A stretch of 51,431 bases of DNA from [Phormidium] sp. LEGE 05292 (GTDB lineage: Bacteria; Cyanobacteriota; Cyanobacteriia; Cyanobacteriales; Aerosakkonemataceae), in NCBI RefSeq assembly GCF_015207735.1, contig NZ_JADEWG010000040.1, positions 1 through 51,431 on the forward strand. The letters are read 5' to 3'. The position numbers and the translations under genes are program-made. Below are positions 9,681 through 18,032 of the stretch, piece after piece (within the stretch, counting starts at the first letter, position 1; every line of letters begins with the position of its first letter). The notes under the pieces are model-generated. The model saw only the letters and a program-made list of their open reading frames with translations. It was not told where the DNA came from and did no database searches.

Positions 9681-9837
9681 CCCAATCACCCTTAGAAATT
9701 AACTTAAAATTTTAGGTAAAATCAAAAATTTGGCAATATTACTGCCCGAAACCTGTATACTTTACAATAAAAAGGGGATAGTCAAACAGTAAACCTCTGC
9801 TTTAGAGTTTCTCATCCCACATTCCAGTGATCGTACT

Positions 9838-11376
9838 ATGCCATCTTCCGCTGGTCGCTATCGTAGTAGATTATTCAATTTTGTTTCACGACAAACCCGC
9901 CGTTGGATAGATCGTGGGGAACGTGCTACTAGACAGGTGACAACTGCTACTGTCTGGGGAGTGCAAATTCTCGTTTATCCAATTTATCTTTTATTTCAAT
10001 CTGCGAGATTAGCTGGCAAGCAATTACAACATTTTTTGCAAGGCTTAACTGGTTCGCAATCAGATTTACAACCCCTCCCTGCTGATACTCCAATTCAAAA
10101 TGTATTAGAGACTGTCAAATCTTTGGCTTTACCTGCGAATCTTTCTAATACTAATTTACCAGAAAGTTTGTCGGGAAGTTTGGTGAATGCGGAGTTGGTG
10201 GTAAGTACGGAAAAAAGTGGGATTTTAACAGTTGAAAATCCCAGTCTTCATCATCAAGAAATTCAGGGAATAGCTACTTTACCGGAAAATCGGCTTTTAG
10301 TATTGATAAATAGGCAAAATCAAATTTTAGATGTTCTCAGTCAACAACAGCAAAAACAGCTGGAAAAACAAATTAGTTTAGAGTTAGCCCAATATTGGCA
10401 TCATCAACGTTTAGTTCAAGATGCTTTGCGCCCAACAATGTATTTACCCCCGCCAGCTAGCAGCGAAAATGCTTTACCGCCGATTCGCTTATGGCAAAAT
10501 TTCATGGCTTGGATGCAAAGGGGAAAAGTTGCTGGTGCAATTAATTTGTTTCAAGAAGAGACTTTGCAACTGCATCAAGATGTAAAAAATCGGGAGTTAC
10601 AATATAGAACGCAGCAGTTAAAACAGAGAACTCAAGAGTTAAAAGAACGTCAGCAAGCGTTAAATGTCCGAACTCAAAATCAACTCGGTCTGGAATCAAT
10701 AGCAGTACCCGAAGTTAATGATACATCTTTTTTGGCAAAAGTCGATCGCGCGATCGCTATCATCGAAACAGGTAGTTTGGCTGTTGCGAATGTCCCTGGT
10801 TATTTAGTTCATCGTTCTCAAGACTTCAGCCAGTTATTTAAAGCTCGAATGCAGGAGTCCCTCACAGAGGAAACAAACTATTCCCCGGATTTAAAATTAA
10901 GAATTGAAGTTTTAATTAAAGCCGCCGTTGAATACTTTTTTAGTTCTAGAAGAACAGCCGAATTAACTGCTGAAGACAGCCTCGTTAACCCTAATAATTC
11001 CAATTCAGATTCTAGCGATATTGATTTTTGGTTAACCGAAGAAGATTTATTTTCCCAATCTGTACCACTGGAAAGAGAACTGCAACAATTTGAGATTGCA
11101 TCTCAAGATTCAGGAGTACTCACCCAGGAAAAAGCTGCTACTAGTAACTTAATTCAAACAACTGTATTTAGTCCTGCTTTGACTGAAAATTCTCTAAGCA
11201 ATTCAAGCAATTCTGATACTAATAATAGCTCAAATTTTATAGAAATTCAAGCTACTCCCACAGGTTATATTAAACATCCTTTAGAGGAAGTTTTAGAAAT
11301 TCTCGATCGCACAATGTTTTTTATTGAAGAATTATTGCTTACACTTTGGCGAGAAATTCAACACATTTTTAGATAG
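9838..11376 (+). CDS. Conserved hypothetical protein with coiled-coil centre (512 aa)
   Basis: I do not recognise a named domain. The N-terminus is Arg-rich (SSAGRYRSRLFNFVSRQTRRW) and followed by a moderately hydrophobic stretch (VWGVQILVYPIYLLFQSARL, about 40-60), possibly membrane-associated. A Gln-rich region around 165-185 and a strongly charged RTQQLKQRTQELKERQQALN segment near 260-280 predict coiled coil. The C-terminal half is Ser/Asn/Glu-rich and low complexity, ending in a conserved-looking helix (EEVLEILDRTMFFIEELLLTLW). It is transcribed divergently from the mannosidase and converges on the DUF3769 gene across a repeat tract. HIP1 sites are present, consistent with a resident cyanobacterial gene. 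Confidence 0.7.
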   Translation: MPSSAGRYRSRLFNFVSRQTRRWIDRGERATRQVTTATVWGVQILVYPIYLLFQSARLAGKQLQHFLQGLTGSQSDLQPLPADTPIQNVLETVKSLALPANLSNTNLPESLSGSLVNAELVVSTEKSGILTVENPSLHHQEIQGIATLPENRLLVLINRQNQILDVLSQQQQKQLEKQISLELAQYWHHQRLVQDALRPTMYLPPPASSENALPPIRLWQNFMAWMQRGKVAGAINLFQEETLQLHQDVKNRELQYRTQQLKQRTQELKERQQALNVRTQNQLGLESIAVPEVNDTSFLAKVDRAIAIIETGSLAVANVPGYLVHRSQDFSQLFKARMQESLTEETNYSPDLKLRIEVLIKAAVEYFFSSRRTAELTAEDSLVNPNNSNSDSSDIDFWLTEEDLFSQSVPLERELQQFEIASQDSGVLTQEKAATSNLIQTTVFSPALTENSLSNSSNSDTNNSSNFIEIQATPTGYIKHPLEEVLEILDRTMFFIEELLLTLWREIQHIFR

Positions 11377-11379
11377 ATT

Positions 11380-11457
11380 GGGGACAAGGGGACAAGGGGA
11401 CAAGGGAAGATTAAATCGAAAATCTAAAATTTCCCAGTCCCCAGTCCCCAGTCCCCA
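11380..11457. repeat. GGGGACAA and CCCCAGT short tandem repeats between convergent genes
   Basis: Three copies of the octamer GGGGACAA at 11380-11403 and, 30 bp on, about three copies of CCCCAGT at 11437-11457. The two blocks are roughly complementary in character (G-rich then C-rich) and could pair in RNA. They fill the gap between two convergent genes, where a bidirectional terminator would be expected. Confidence 0.8.
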
Positions 11458-11458
11458 A

Positions 11459-13735
11459 CTAATCTGAGTCCCAAATCACACCTGTATCAACAAAACGAAC
11501 ACCAGAACCTTGGAAGGGTTCAGCGCCAACATTCCAATTAAAGTCGCTGACTCGGAGGAGAACAGTAGCCAATTGTAAATCAGGGTTATAACGAACTACC
11601 ACGCCATAAGTACGGCGACTATATTCCAAGAAAAAGTCAGTACTAATGCTTTCTTTAGTATCTATATTAAATGCTGATTGAAACCCGATTCTAAATGGCC
11701 CATAAATTTGTTGAGTAAGCCCAAAACTAAGTATTCGATTATCAACAACTCGATCAAAAAAGAATGGAGATAAACCGTCTAAAAATACCTTAGTAAACCG
11801 AAGATTAAAAGCAGTATAATCTAAAAATGGACGGGAAAAATGTCCGAATTGACCTTGTACGCCAACACTAAAAGTTAAAGTATTTTGGTAATCGTTACTA
11901 GTGTAATAAGTAGTATTACCAGATATTATCGGCACTAATTGTACGAAAGGAACGACTGGATAGGGAGTATATCTTAAACCTTCGGTTGGGGTTGCTGGTA
12001 AAGGTTTACCGCGCCAGAGATATATGCCTTGACTGGCACTAACAGCAGCTTGAAAACGACCTAATTGAATGCGAGGATTTCCCGGATCAAATACAGGGGG
12101 TAATAAATCTAAGCGATCGGTATTCGCATTAATATATTGTGCGCCTACTTGATAGTTAAGATTAATCCCTGTTTTTCCGATGGGTATAGTAGGAGAAAGT
12201 AAGATGGCACCCCAAGATTTGTAAATATCTTGATAACCTAAAGAACCATTAAATAAGCGATCGCGAAAACTATATTCAATAGTTAAGCGATGAGGATAAT
12301 TAGTGCCAATAATTTGTTGTGCCCTTAAAGAAGCCCGAATTTTAGATTCTGCATCGTCAAAAAGGTCAAAGTTTCGCACAACTACCGCAGCTACAACCCT
12401 AGTTCGTTCTGTTAAATCTGCTCTCAGGTTAGTTCTTAAACCAAACAGTTCTGCTGGATTACTTAAACCCTCAACAATTGTTCTTTGGACAAAGAATTGT
12501 GGAGTGACATTTAATTTAACGTTTGGGGCTAAATAATAAGTTAAAGGTGCTTCAATAAACAAACCACCCCGCTCGCTACCATCATAATTAAAACGCAGAA
12601 GTGGAGGTTCTTTTTCCGTGCGATCGAACACAAAACGCGATTGTAACAGCGGGAGAGACAAACCCTGATCGAAAACAAGCCGAGGATTTACTGTATTCAC
12701 CACACTCCGCAGCGGCGACTCCTGGGTTAATACAGCCCTGGGGGTGCGGATTTCCAATTCTGGTGGCGAATATGGGTCATTGGTAATTCGGACATTGGTA
12801 GCAGTCCAACCTCTAGGGTAAAAATCTAAATTTTCCGCCTCAAAGCGGATGCGATTGATCGTACCCCGACGACCGCTTCTCCCGCCGACTTGAACAGTTA
12901 AACCAGGGCCTGCTCCTGTAACGCCCTGTGCTGGTTGATCTAAGAGTAGGCGATCGCTTAACGGACGCTGACCCAATAAAGCCGGATTCGCCAAAGCAGT
13001 TTGGGCATCAAAAGTCAACTCCACACCACTAGTAGGGGAAAAAATTTCCCCCCGACTTTTTTGCAGGGTGCCAGTATCTTGGACAAAATTGTAAACCAAC
13101 CTTTCCCCACGTAACAGCTGATTCCCGCGCCGAAAAGCCACATTACCTTCAGCCACAGTCACGCGACTTGCCAAATTCCCCTGTACCCGGTCAGCATTGA
13201 GCACCCCGCCTTGGTAGCGCACGAGTACATTACCTTCTGCCGAAAAAATTTGCCGTAATAAATCGAACTCTTGGCTGTCGGAGGACACCTCAATTATCCC
13301 CACCAAAGCCGGAACATTTCCCGGTGATTGGGAACTTGGAGACCCTATCTCAATCGGGCCAATAATGGGGGCGATATGTCCTTCTAGGAGAAAGTATAGT
13401 TCTTCAGCAGTTTCTTGGGACTGAAAACTGAGACTTTTGCCATCAGGAAAAGCCTGTTCTTGTTGCCAATCAGTAACTACCGCTTCTCTTTGTAGTGGGA
13501 CTGCCAAACCTTGGGTTTCACTCAACAAAGCGGCGCTAGTGGCTGTACTAGCAGGAAGCGGCGCAGCATCAGTTTTTTCCGGCGAATTTGCCGTAAATTC
13601 AGAATTTGGTGCAACGTCACCGGAATTTTTGCCCAAATCTTTAGCAGACAAAGATGTATCTGTGGGGACAAGCTGTTCCGGTTGTAGATGTTGCACGATC
13701 GCAGGCGGTTTAGGTGGCAAATCTGGGTAGGGCAT
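11459..13735 (-). CDS. DUF3769 protein, LptD/OstA-like outer-membrane barrel
   Basis: A 758-residue protein with two parts. Around residues 150-230 is an OstA/LptA-like beta-jellyroll segment (EGNVLVRYQGGVLNADRVQGN, then EGNVAFRRGNQLLRGERLVYN). Residues ~360-750 are a beta-rich region of alternating hydrophobic residues typical of a transmembrane barrel (FRDRLFNGSLGYQDIYKSWG and similar). This is the architecture of cyanobacterial DUF3769 proteins, regarded as LptD-like lipopolysaccharide-export barrels. The annotated start (MPYPDLPPKPPAIVQ) has no signal peptide, although the protein should cross the inner membrane. An in-frame hydrophobic stretch sits directly upstream behind a TGA (separate entry). 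It is downstream of psbI on the same strand. Confidence 0.85.
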   Translation of the reverse strand: MPYPDLPPKPPAIVQHLQPEQLVPTDTSLSAKDLGKNSGDVAPNSEFTANSPEKTDAAPLPASTATSAALLSETQGLAVPLQREAVVTDWQQEQAFPDGKSLSFQSQETAEELYFLLEGHIAPIIGPIEIGSPSSQSPGNVPALVGIIEVSSDSQEFDLLRQIFSAEGNVLVRYQGGVLNADRVQGNLASRVTVAEGNVAFRRGNQLLRGERLVYNFVQDTGTLQKSRGEIFSPTSGVELTFDAQTALANPALLGQRPLSDRLLLDQPAQGVTGAGPGLTVQVGGRSGRRGTINRIRFEAENLDFYPRGWTATNVRITNDPYSPPELEIRTPRAVLTQESPLRSVVNTVNPRLVFDQGLSLPLLQSRFVFDRTEKEPPLLRFNYDGSERGGLFIEAPLTYYLAPNVKLNVTPQFFVQRTIVEGLSNPAELFGLRTNLRADLTERTRVVAAVVVRNFDLFDDAESKIRASLRAQQIIGTNYPHRLTIEYSFRDRLFNGSLGYQDIYKSWGAILLSPTIPIGKTGINLNYQVGAQYINANTDRLDLLPPVFDPGNPRIQLGRFQAAVSASQGIYLWRGKPLPATPTEGLRYTPYPVVPFVQLVPIISGNTTYYTSNDYQNTLTFSVGVQGQFGHFSRPFLDYTAFNLRFTKVFLDGLSPFFFDRVVDNRILSFGLTQQIYGPFRIGFQSAFNIDTKESISTDFFLEYSRRTYGVVVRYNPDLQLATVLLRVSDFNWNVGAEPFQGSGVRFVDTGVIWDSD

Positions 13736-13738
13736 TTT

Positions 13739-13891
13739 TCACCCCAACGAAGCGATCGAACAACCCAGACGCATCACCTCAACAGCAAAAATAGCTGTGA
13801 GGGCGAGGAAACCCCCGCCCAGAAAAGCTAGGAGGTAGTTTAACTGCGTATTATTCCAAATCGCGACGTTTGGGGTTACGAGAAGGATCAT
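13739..13891 (-). other. In-frame hydrophobic leader ORF upstream of the DUF3769 gene
   Basis: Fifty codons from an ATG at 13891, overlapping the 3' half of psbI in another frame, end in TGA at 13741-13739. The next-but-one codon is the DUF3769 ATG in the same frame (TGA AAA ATG). The peptide contains a strong hydrophobic core (LNYLLAFLGGGFLALTAIFA) that looks like a signal or membrane anchor. It could be a small membrane protein, a signal sequence cut off by a nonsense mutation, or chance. The part overlapping psbI cannot be judged by codon use. No Shine-Dalgarno is visible before its ATG. Confidence 0.3.
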
Positions 13892-13967
13892 TAGATAGGA
13901 ATCCAAAGACGAATAGTAAGACAAAGAAGGCAACAACAACATTGACAACGACTTTAAGGGTGAACAT
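13851..13967 (-). CDS. psbI: Photosystem II reaction centre protein I
   Basis: A 38-residue single-span thylakoid protein of the photosystem II core, involved in assembly and stability near D1. The sequence begins [20 protein letters not shown] and ends [18 protein letters not shown]. The one transmembrane helix (about 4-24) and the SxDPSRNPxRxDxE tail are the family signature. Length is exactly that of known PsbI. It lies upstream of the DUF3769 gene on the same strand, so the two may share a transcript. The 228-bp region upstream should hold its promoter. Confidence 0.95.
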   Translation of the reverse strand: MFTLKVVVNVVVAFFVLLFVFGFLSNDPSRNPKRRDLE

Positions 13968-14195
13968 TGCGGTATCTCCAGAAGGTGTGAACAGCCGAAC
14001 CTATCGGTCTATTAGGTAAGACAGTTCTCTATAATACCGAAAGATCGTCCCCTTTTTGAATTTCTGCGGACAAACTAGTGAAAAATTTGACCTAAACTGA
14101 AGACGACATGGCGCGGCAATAGTTCCAGGTAGAGTATATTAGCACTGTCTGCCAGAGCAATTAACCAACATACAGGTTAAGAAATCATCTAAATT

Positions 14196-14452
14196 ATGGA
14201 AATCAAATTTGAACTTACTCTCGAAGATGCTTGGGAATACAGCAAGTTTTTGAGGCTAAAAGTTCCAAAAATTCGGAATATTACTATTGCTAATTTTTTA
14301 CTAGGATAAACAAAAATTATATTTTTATATTTATAGAAGAGCTTCGTGCTCATGTTATTCCCAAAAAAGCCTTTGCCGATCCCGAAGCTGCGAAAAATTT
14401 CTTTAACACAGCGATAGAATACTGGAAAATTGCCAAAAGTGAAAAACTATGA
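14196..14452 (+). pseudogene. Remnant of a YcxB-like small protein gene
   Basis: Two coding fragments of one degraded gene. The first, from ATG 14196, reads MEIKFELTLEDAWEYSKFL and runs into TAA at 14307. After a short AT-rich gap a second fragment (about 14333-14452) reads ELRAHVIPKKAFADPEAAKN, continues FFNTAIEYWK, and stops at 14452. The start (acidic LTLEDxxEY) and end (xIPKxAF..xEAxxF...xxYW) are the two conserved ends of YcxB-like proteins. The middle, including the membrane region, has been deleted or mutated. Its TGA overlaps the ATG of the next gene (ATGA), so it was probably translationally coupled to it. The family call is from memory. Confidence 0.65.
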
Positions 14453-14913
14453 CTATTTATTTTTACAGCACTCGTGATGCTTATGGTTGTTTCTCCAATT
14501 TCTCTCCTCATGGTTTTGAATTAGAAGGAGTTTATTGGCCAACAAGCGAACATTATTTCCAAGCCCAAAAATTTCCCGGAACACCTCATTGTGAGAAAAT
14601 CCGCCAAGTAAAAACGCCCAAAGACGCTGCTAAAATGGGACGAGACAGAAAACGTCCTTTGCGTCCCGATTGGGAACAAGTCAAAGAAGAAATTATGCGA
14701 AAAGCCGTATTAAAAAAATTTCAAACCCATGCAGATATTCGGGAAATATTACTTTCCACAGGTGAAGAAGAAATAATAGAAAATTCACCAATAGATTATT
14801 ATTGGGGTTGTGGCGCTGACGGCAGTGGTAAAAACAGACTAGGAGTAATTCTAATGGAAATTAGAGAAATAATTCGCAGCAATTCCGAAAAAACCTCTGC
14901 TTCCCAACAATAA
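14449..14913 (+). CDS. NADAR family protein (YbiA-like N-glycosidase)
   Basis: A 154-residue protein of the NADAR/DUF1768 family. Characterised relatives such as YbiA cleave the N-glycosidic bond of early, reactive riboflavin-pathway intermediates, and some members act on ADP-ribosylated nucleobases. Family motifs are clear: FYSTRDAYGCFSNFSPHGFEL at the N-terminus, WPTSEHYFQAQKF (Glu/His, Phe-Gln-Ala-Gln), AAKMGRDRKRPLRPDWE, and the C-terminal YYWGCGADGSGKNRLGVILM. Length is normal. The start codon overlaps the stop of the YcxB-like remnant. The gene is followed by a dispersed CATCTGTG repeat before rsmE. Confidence 0.92.
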   Translation: MTIYFYSTRDAYGCFSNFSPHGFELEGVYWPTSEHYFQAQKFPGTPHCEKIRQVKTPKDAAKMGRDRKRPLRPDWEQVKEEIMRKAVLKKFQTHADIREILLSTGEEEIIENSPIDYYWGCGADGSGKNRLGVILMEIREIIRSNSEKTSASQQ

Positions 14914-14928
14914 AGATAACGGTAACAT

Positions 14929-15032
14929 CTGTGTTTATCTATGTCTATCTGTGTCTATCTGTGGTTAAAAAATCCTAAATCTCAAATTCCCACCAAAAAC
15001 CTATAAAAACATCTGCGTTCATCTGCGGTTTA
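14929..15032. repeat. CATCTGTG/CATCTGCG dispersed repeat upstream of rsmE
   Basis: Contains several imperfect copies of TCTATCTGTGT followed by CATCTGCGTTCATCTGCGGTTT just before the rsmE ATG. This is the reverse-complement word family of the repeat at 6209-6354. Confidence 0.6.
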
Positions 15033-15034
15033 AA

Positions 15035-15763
15035 ATGACTCAACTGCAAAGACTAACCATTTCCTCAACCCAAATCCAAAACCAACTAATCACCCTAACA
15101 TCCGAACAATATCATTATTTAAGTCGAGTCTTACGCTTACAAAAAGACGATCGCTTTATCGCCATGAACGGACAGGGAGAATGGTGGTTAGCTAAACTAT
15201 TAGGACAACAAGCAGAAATTATCGAACAAATCCCCATTAAAACCGAATTACCGATCGCAATTACCCTAATCATTGCCTTACCGAAAAACGGATTTGATGA
15301 AGTAGTTAAACAAACAACCGAAATAGGAGTAACTAAAATTATCCCAGTAATTAGCGATCGCACTCTCTTAAAACCCAGCCCGCAAAAGATCGATCGCTGG
15401 CGACGCATCGCCAACGAAGCAGCCGAACAATCAGAACGCCAAATAATTCCCGAAATCCTCGAACCAATCCCGTTTAAAAATAGCTTTTCCTTAGTTAATG
15501 GGTCAAAATATATCTGCTATGCCAGAGGAAACTCGCCCCATTTACTAAACTATTTAATCCCATCTTCCAACACAGCAATTACCATAGCAACAGGGCCAGA
15601 AGGAGGATGGACAGAAAGGGAAATTGAAGAAGCACAAGCAGCCGAATTTCAAACAGTATCATTAGGAAAGCGTATCCTGACCGCCGTACTCGCCCCAATA
15701 GTTGCCCTTTCCCTAGTAGCAGCAGTCGCAGAAATGGGAAGTATTAAAACAGAGAGATTATAA
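15035..15763 (+). CDS. rsmE: 16S rRNA (uracil-1498-N3)-methyltransferase
   Basis: RsmE (242 aa) methylates N3 of U1498 of 16S rRNA using S-adenosylmethionine. It has an N-terminal PUA-like region (EQYHYLSRVLRLQKDDRF, about 30-48) and a C-terminal SPOUT trefoil-knot methyltransferase. Diagnostic motifs are TEIGVTKIIPVISDRT, WRRIANEAAEQSERQIIPEI, the SAM-binding ATGPEGGWTEREI, and the knot LGKRILTAVLAPIVALSLVA. The usual RxxTA of the knot reads TAVLAP here. No strong Shine-Dalgarno is seen; the preceding bases belong to an intergenic repeat. The TPR gene follows 20 bp downstream, so the pair may form an operon. Confidence 0.95.
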   Translation: MTQLQRLTISSTQIQNQLITLTSEQYHYLSRVLRLQKDDRFIAMNGQGEWWLAKLLGQQAEIIEQIPIKTELPIAITLIIALPKNGFDEVVKQTTEIGVTKIIPVISDRTLLKPSPQKIDRWRRIANEAAEQSERQIIPEILEPIPFKNSFSLVNGSKYICYARGNSPHLLNYLIPSSNTAITIATGPEGGWTEREIEEAQAAEFQTVSLGKRILTAVLAPIVALSLVAAVAEMGSIKTERL

Positions 15764-15783
15764 AAAGGTTTTCAGGGAAAATA

Positions 15784-16851
15784 ATGATTAACCAAGTTGC
15801 CGCCGCTTTTGACCGGAAAGACTACCGGGAAGCCGCACGTTTACTCAAACTTCTACTCAAAGAATCACCCCAAAACCCTTGGGGACACTTGTACGCCGCC
15901 CGTTTGCATGAAGTAACAGGCAAACTGGAGAAAGCCGAAACTATTTATCGTCAGCTATTGCGGGATACTACCAACCCGAAAATAGTCTCCCAAGCGCGTC
16001 AGGCATTACAAAACATCGAAAAAACCCGAAAAGAAAAACGCCGGGAGGAAATCGCTAAAGCCAAAGCCGATCCTAGCGATACTCAACCAGGCGTACTGAT
16101 TATAGAACCAGTAAGTAGTGAAGCTAAACAACAAGCCGCCCAAAGCTTTGCCCAAATTATGAATATTGACCCCTACAGTGCCAGACTAAAATTACAGAGT
16201 AGAGGTTGGCGGCTATTCCGAACAGGTGCGATCGGAGAACTGCGATTTTACGGTCAACAGTTACTTAATGCTCAAATTCCCTGCTTTTGGATCAAACTAG
16301 CTGATATTGAGAAAATCAATGTCTTCCGTGTCAGCTACTTCCAATCAATTTATCCCCACCCCACCATAGTTTGCTACAACCAACAGAGTCAGCTAGGTTC
16401 CCTAACTTTTGACTGGCAAGAAGTAACTCAACTTGTCCTTGGACAACTGCCCATTTTTGAAGAAGTTGTAGACCTCGACTTCCGCAGAAAACTCCAACGC
16501 AAGGTACAAACCCAAGACTACGCTCAATTTTGTGACTTACACCTACCAGCGAGAAACTGCATTTTGCGGATGTGGGATAGTAGCTACCAGTTTCAGCAGG
16601 GTATTACCTTTGTTCCCGATCCAGAGCAAGCTACCACTAGAATTAACTGGAACGGCTTACTCGATTTCTTGCGTCATCAAACGCCACAAGCAAAAGTCTG
16701 GTCTGATTTCACCGCTTTTGCAGAAACCGTACTCGACCACGTTGAACTTTTAAACCAAATTCCATCCCACATAACTTTATTCCGCAGAGAACCAACTCAC
16801 TGGGACCCAGCTTTTCAGTTGTACAGCAGCCTCGCTTTCCTCAAGCAGTAG
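15784..16851 (+). CDS. TPR-containing protein, function unknown
   Basis: A 355-residue protein. Residues ~5-70 form about two tetratricopeptide units (FDRKDYREAARLLKLLLKES, NPWGHLYAARLHEVTGKLEKAE). A charged helical linker follows (ARQALQNIEKTRKEKRREEI). The rest (130-355) is a globular region I do not recognise, with ARLKLQSRGWRLFRTGAIGE and a C-terminal FRREPTHWDPAFQLYSSLAF. It has no membrane segment or signal. I have the impression this arrangement is widespread in cyanobacteria, but no function is known to me. The gene is close behind rsmE. Confidence 0.75.
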   Translation: MINQVAAAFDRKDYREAARLLKLLLKESPQNPWGHLYAARLHEVTGKLEKAETIYRQLLRDTTNPKIVSQARQALQNIEKTRKEKRREEIAKAKADPSDTQPGVLIIEPVSSEAKQQAAQSFAQIMNIDPYSARLKLQSRGWRLFRTGAIGELRFYGQQLLNAQIPCFWIKLADIEKINVFRVSYFQSIYPHPTIVCYNQQSQLGSLTFDWQEVTQLVLGQLPIFEEVVDLDFRRKLQRKVQTQDYAQFCDLHLPARNCILRMWDSSYQFQQGITFVPDPEQATTRINWNGLLDFLRHQTPQAKVWSDFTAFAETVLDHVELLNQIPSHITLFRREPTHWDPAFQLYSSLAFLKQ

Positions 16852-16854
16852 TGA

Positions 16855-16986
16855 AAGGCAGAAGGCAGAAGTGAAGAAAGGCAGAAGGCAGAAGGCAGAA
16901 GGCAGAAGGCAGAAGGAAAGAAAGGCAGAAGGTTATATTTTCTCCCTATCCCCTTGTCCCCTTGTCCCCTTGTCCCCTTGTCCCTT
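16855..16986. repeat. GGCAGAA heptamer array plus CTTGTCCC array
   Basis: About eight copies of GGCAGAA with small interruptions (16855-16930), then several copies of a CTTGTCCC unit (16950-16985). The purine-rich block precedes the pyrimidine-rich block, the same order seen at 33262-33330, 50510-50577 and 51300-51431. It fills the gap between convergent genes. Confidence 0.85.
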
Positions 16987-16987
16987 T

Positions 16988-17530
16988 CTACTGGTTAGGA
17001 GTTTTGACCTGACGCGCCATTTGCAAGAAGGAACTCATATTCGCACCTGGACGACGACGACTATTGCTGCCAGTAGATACGAGATACTTAGGCGCAAAGG
17101 TTTTTTCTGGTTCGGGTTGAGTTTTTGCTGGAGTAGCCGCTACTGGCGCTGGCGCTGGAGTTGGGGCAGCTTCAGCTTTGGGCGCGGGTGCAGGTTTTGC
17201 TTTTTTGATCGAGGTTTTGGTTCGCTTGGTTTCAGCTTTAGCTGGTTCTGGTTTGGCTTCTACTGTTTCAGCTTTAGCTGGTTCTGGTTGGGTTTCAGCT
17301 GGGGCTGGTTCAACTACTGTTACAGTTTCTGCTGCTTTAGCGGGTGAAGCTTTTGCCTCTGGTGCGGGTGCGGGTTCGGCTTTGGCTGGTTCTGCTGATT
17401 TAGCGCCATTATTGGTTTGCGCGATCGCTGATTCATCTAGTTCCAAAAAGTAACCTTTCTGCTTTTTCCCTTTGGGTGCAGTTGAATCTGATTTGTCGGA
17501 AGAGAGTATATTTTTGATAAAACCAAACAT
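16988..17530 (-). CDS. Ala/Pro/Glu-rich linker protein with conserved ends
   Basis: A 180-residue protein. The N-terminus (MFGFIKNILSS, then KGYFLELDES) and C-terminus (TFAPKYLVSTGSNSRRRPGA, then SFLQMARQVK) look conserved. The middle (about 45-135) is low-complexity AKAEPAPAPEAKA-type sequence, probably disordered. No signal peptide, no membrane segment and no recognised domain. Such an arrangement suggests two short binding motifs joined by a flexible linker, but that is inference. An AGGAGTACTCCT sequence just upstream of the ATG includes the Shine-Dalgarno. Confidence 0.75.
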   Translation of the reverse strand: MFGFIKNILSSDKSDSTAPKGKKQKGYFLELDESAIAQTNNGAKSAEPAKAEPAPAPEAKASPAKAAETVTVVEPAPAETQPEPAKAETVEAKPEPAKAETKRTKTSIKKAKPAPAPKAEAAPTPAPAPVAATPAKTQPEPEKTFAPKYLVSTGSNSRRRPGANMSSFLQMARQVKTPNQ

Positions 17531-18032
17531 TAGGAGTACTCCTGAAAGTGATGTAAATGGACTGGTATGATCTGAAGAATTTGGGGAAAAATCTTTGCTG
17601 AGGTGCGATTTTAATTAATAATCAGCGCGATCGCAAAGACAGGCAGACTACTCCACAGTTGTCATATTTTCAAACTGTGACATTAAAAAAATTAGAACTT
17701 GTTGTCCTTAGAGTTTAATTATCAAGTTATAAAGTAACAATTTGCAAGATTTTTTGACATTACTTAAAAAATATTAATATCATTCCGCCAAATCCCTAAA
17801 TTCTTCTAGGTAATTATTCCTGAGTAGTTGTCTGGTAAATGTTAAGAAAATTAGTAACTAACAAAAGTTTCTATATTAACAAACTTTTGCCTCCTAATTG
17901 TGATAAAATATGGTAATATCCATAATTCCGACCGGATTACCGGGATTAATAAATCAGAGATTCACCATCCAGACTTGAGGGTGGAAAAGAAAATCTGAGG
18001 GAAAGTCCTAAGTTCAAATTCAGAATAGTTCC
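17531..18032. promoter_or_regulatory. 502-bp divergent region with structured sir leader
   Basis: Intergenic region between the Ala/Pro-rich gene (minus) and sir (plus). Near sir it contains the inverted repeat CCGG-ATTA-CCGG at 17932-17943, just downstream of an AT-rich TATGGTAATA that could be a -10 region. A stem-loop follows in the leader: TCAGA...CCATCC-N8-GGGTGG...TCTGA (about 17954-17998). These could serve regulator binding and leader-level control of sulfite reductase. The evidence is only the symmetry and the position. The rest is AT-rich with no small gene seen. Confidence 0.4.

Noticed and set aside
16855-16986. CRISPR-like appearance of the repeated tracts
   Set aside because: Units are 7-9 bp, contiguous and without spacers, so they are simple tandem repeats. 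No cas gene is present in the window.
17178-17453. A 91-codon plus-strand open frame rich in Gly, Ala and Ser
   Set aside because: It is the antisense shadow of the Ala/Pro-rich protein gene; repetitive codons on the other strand create it.
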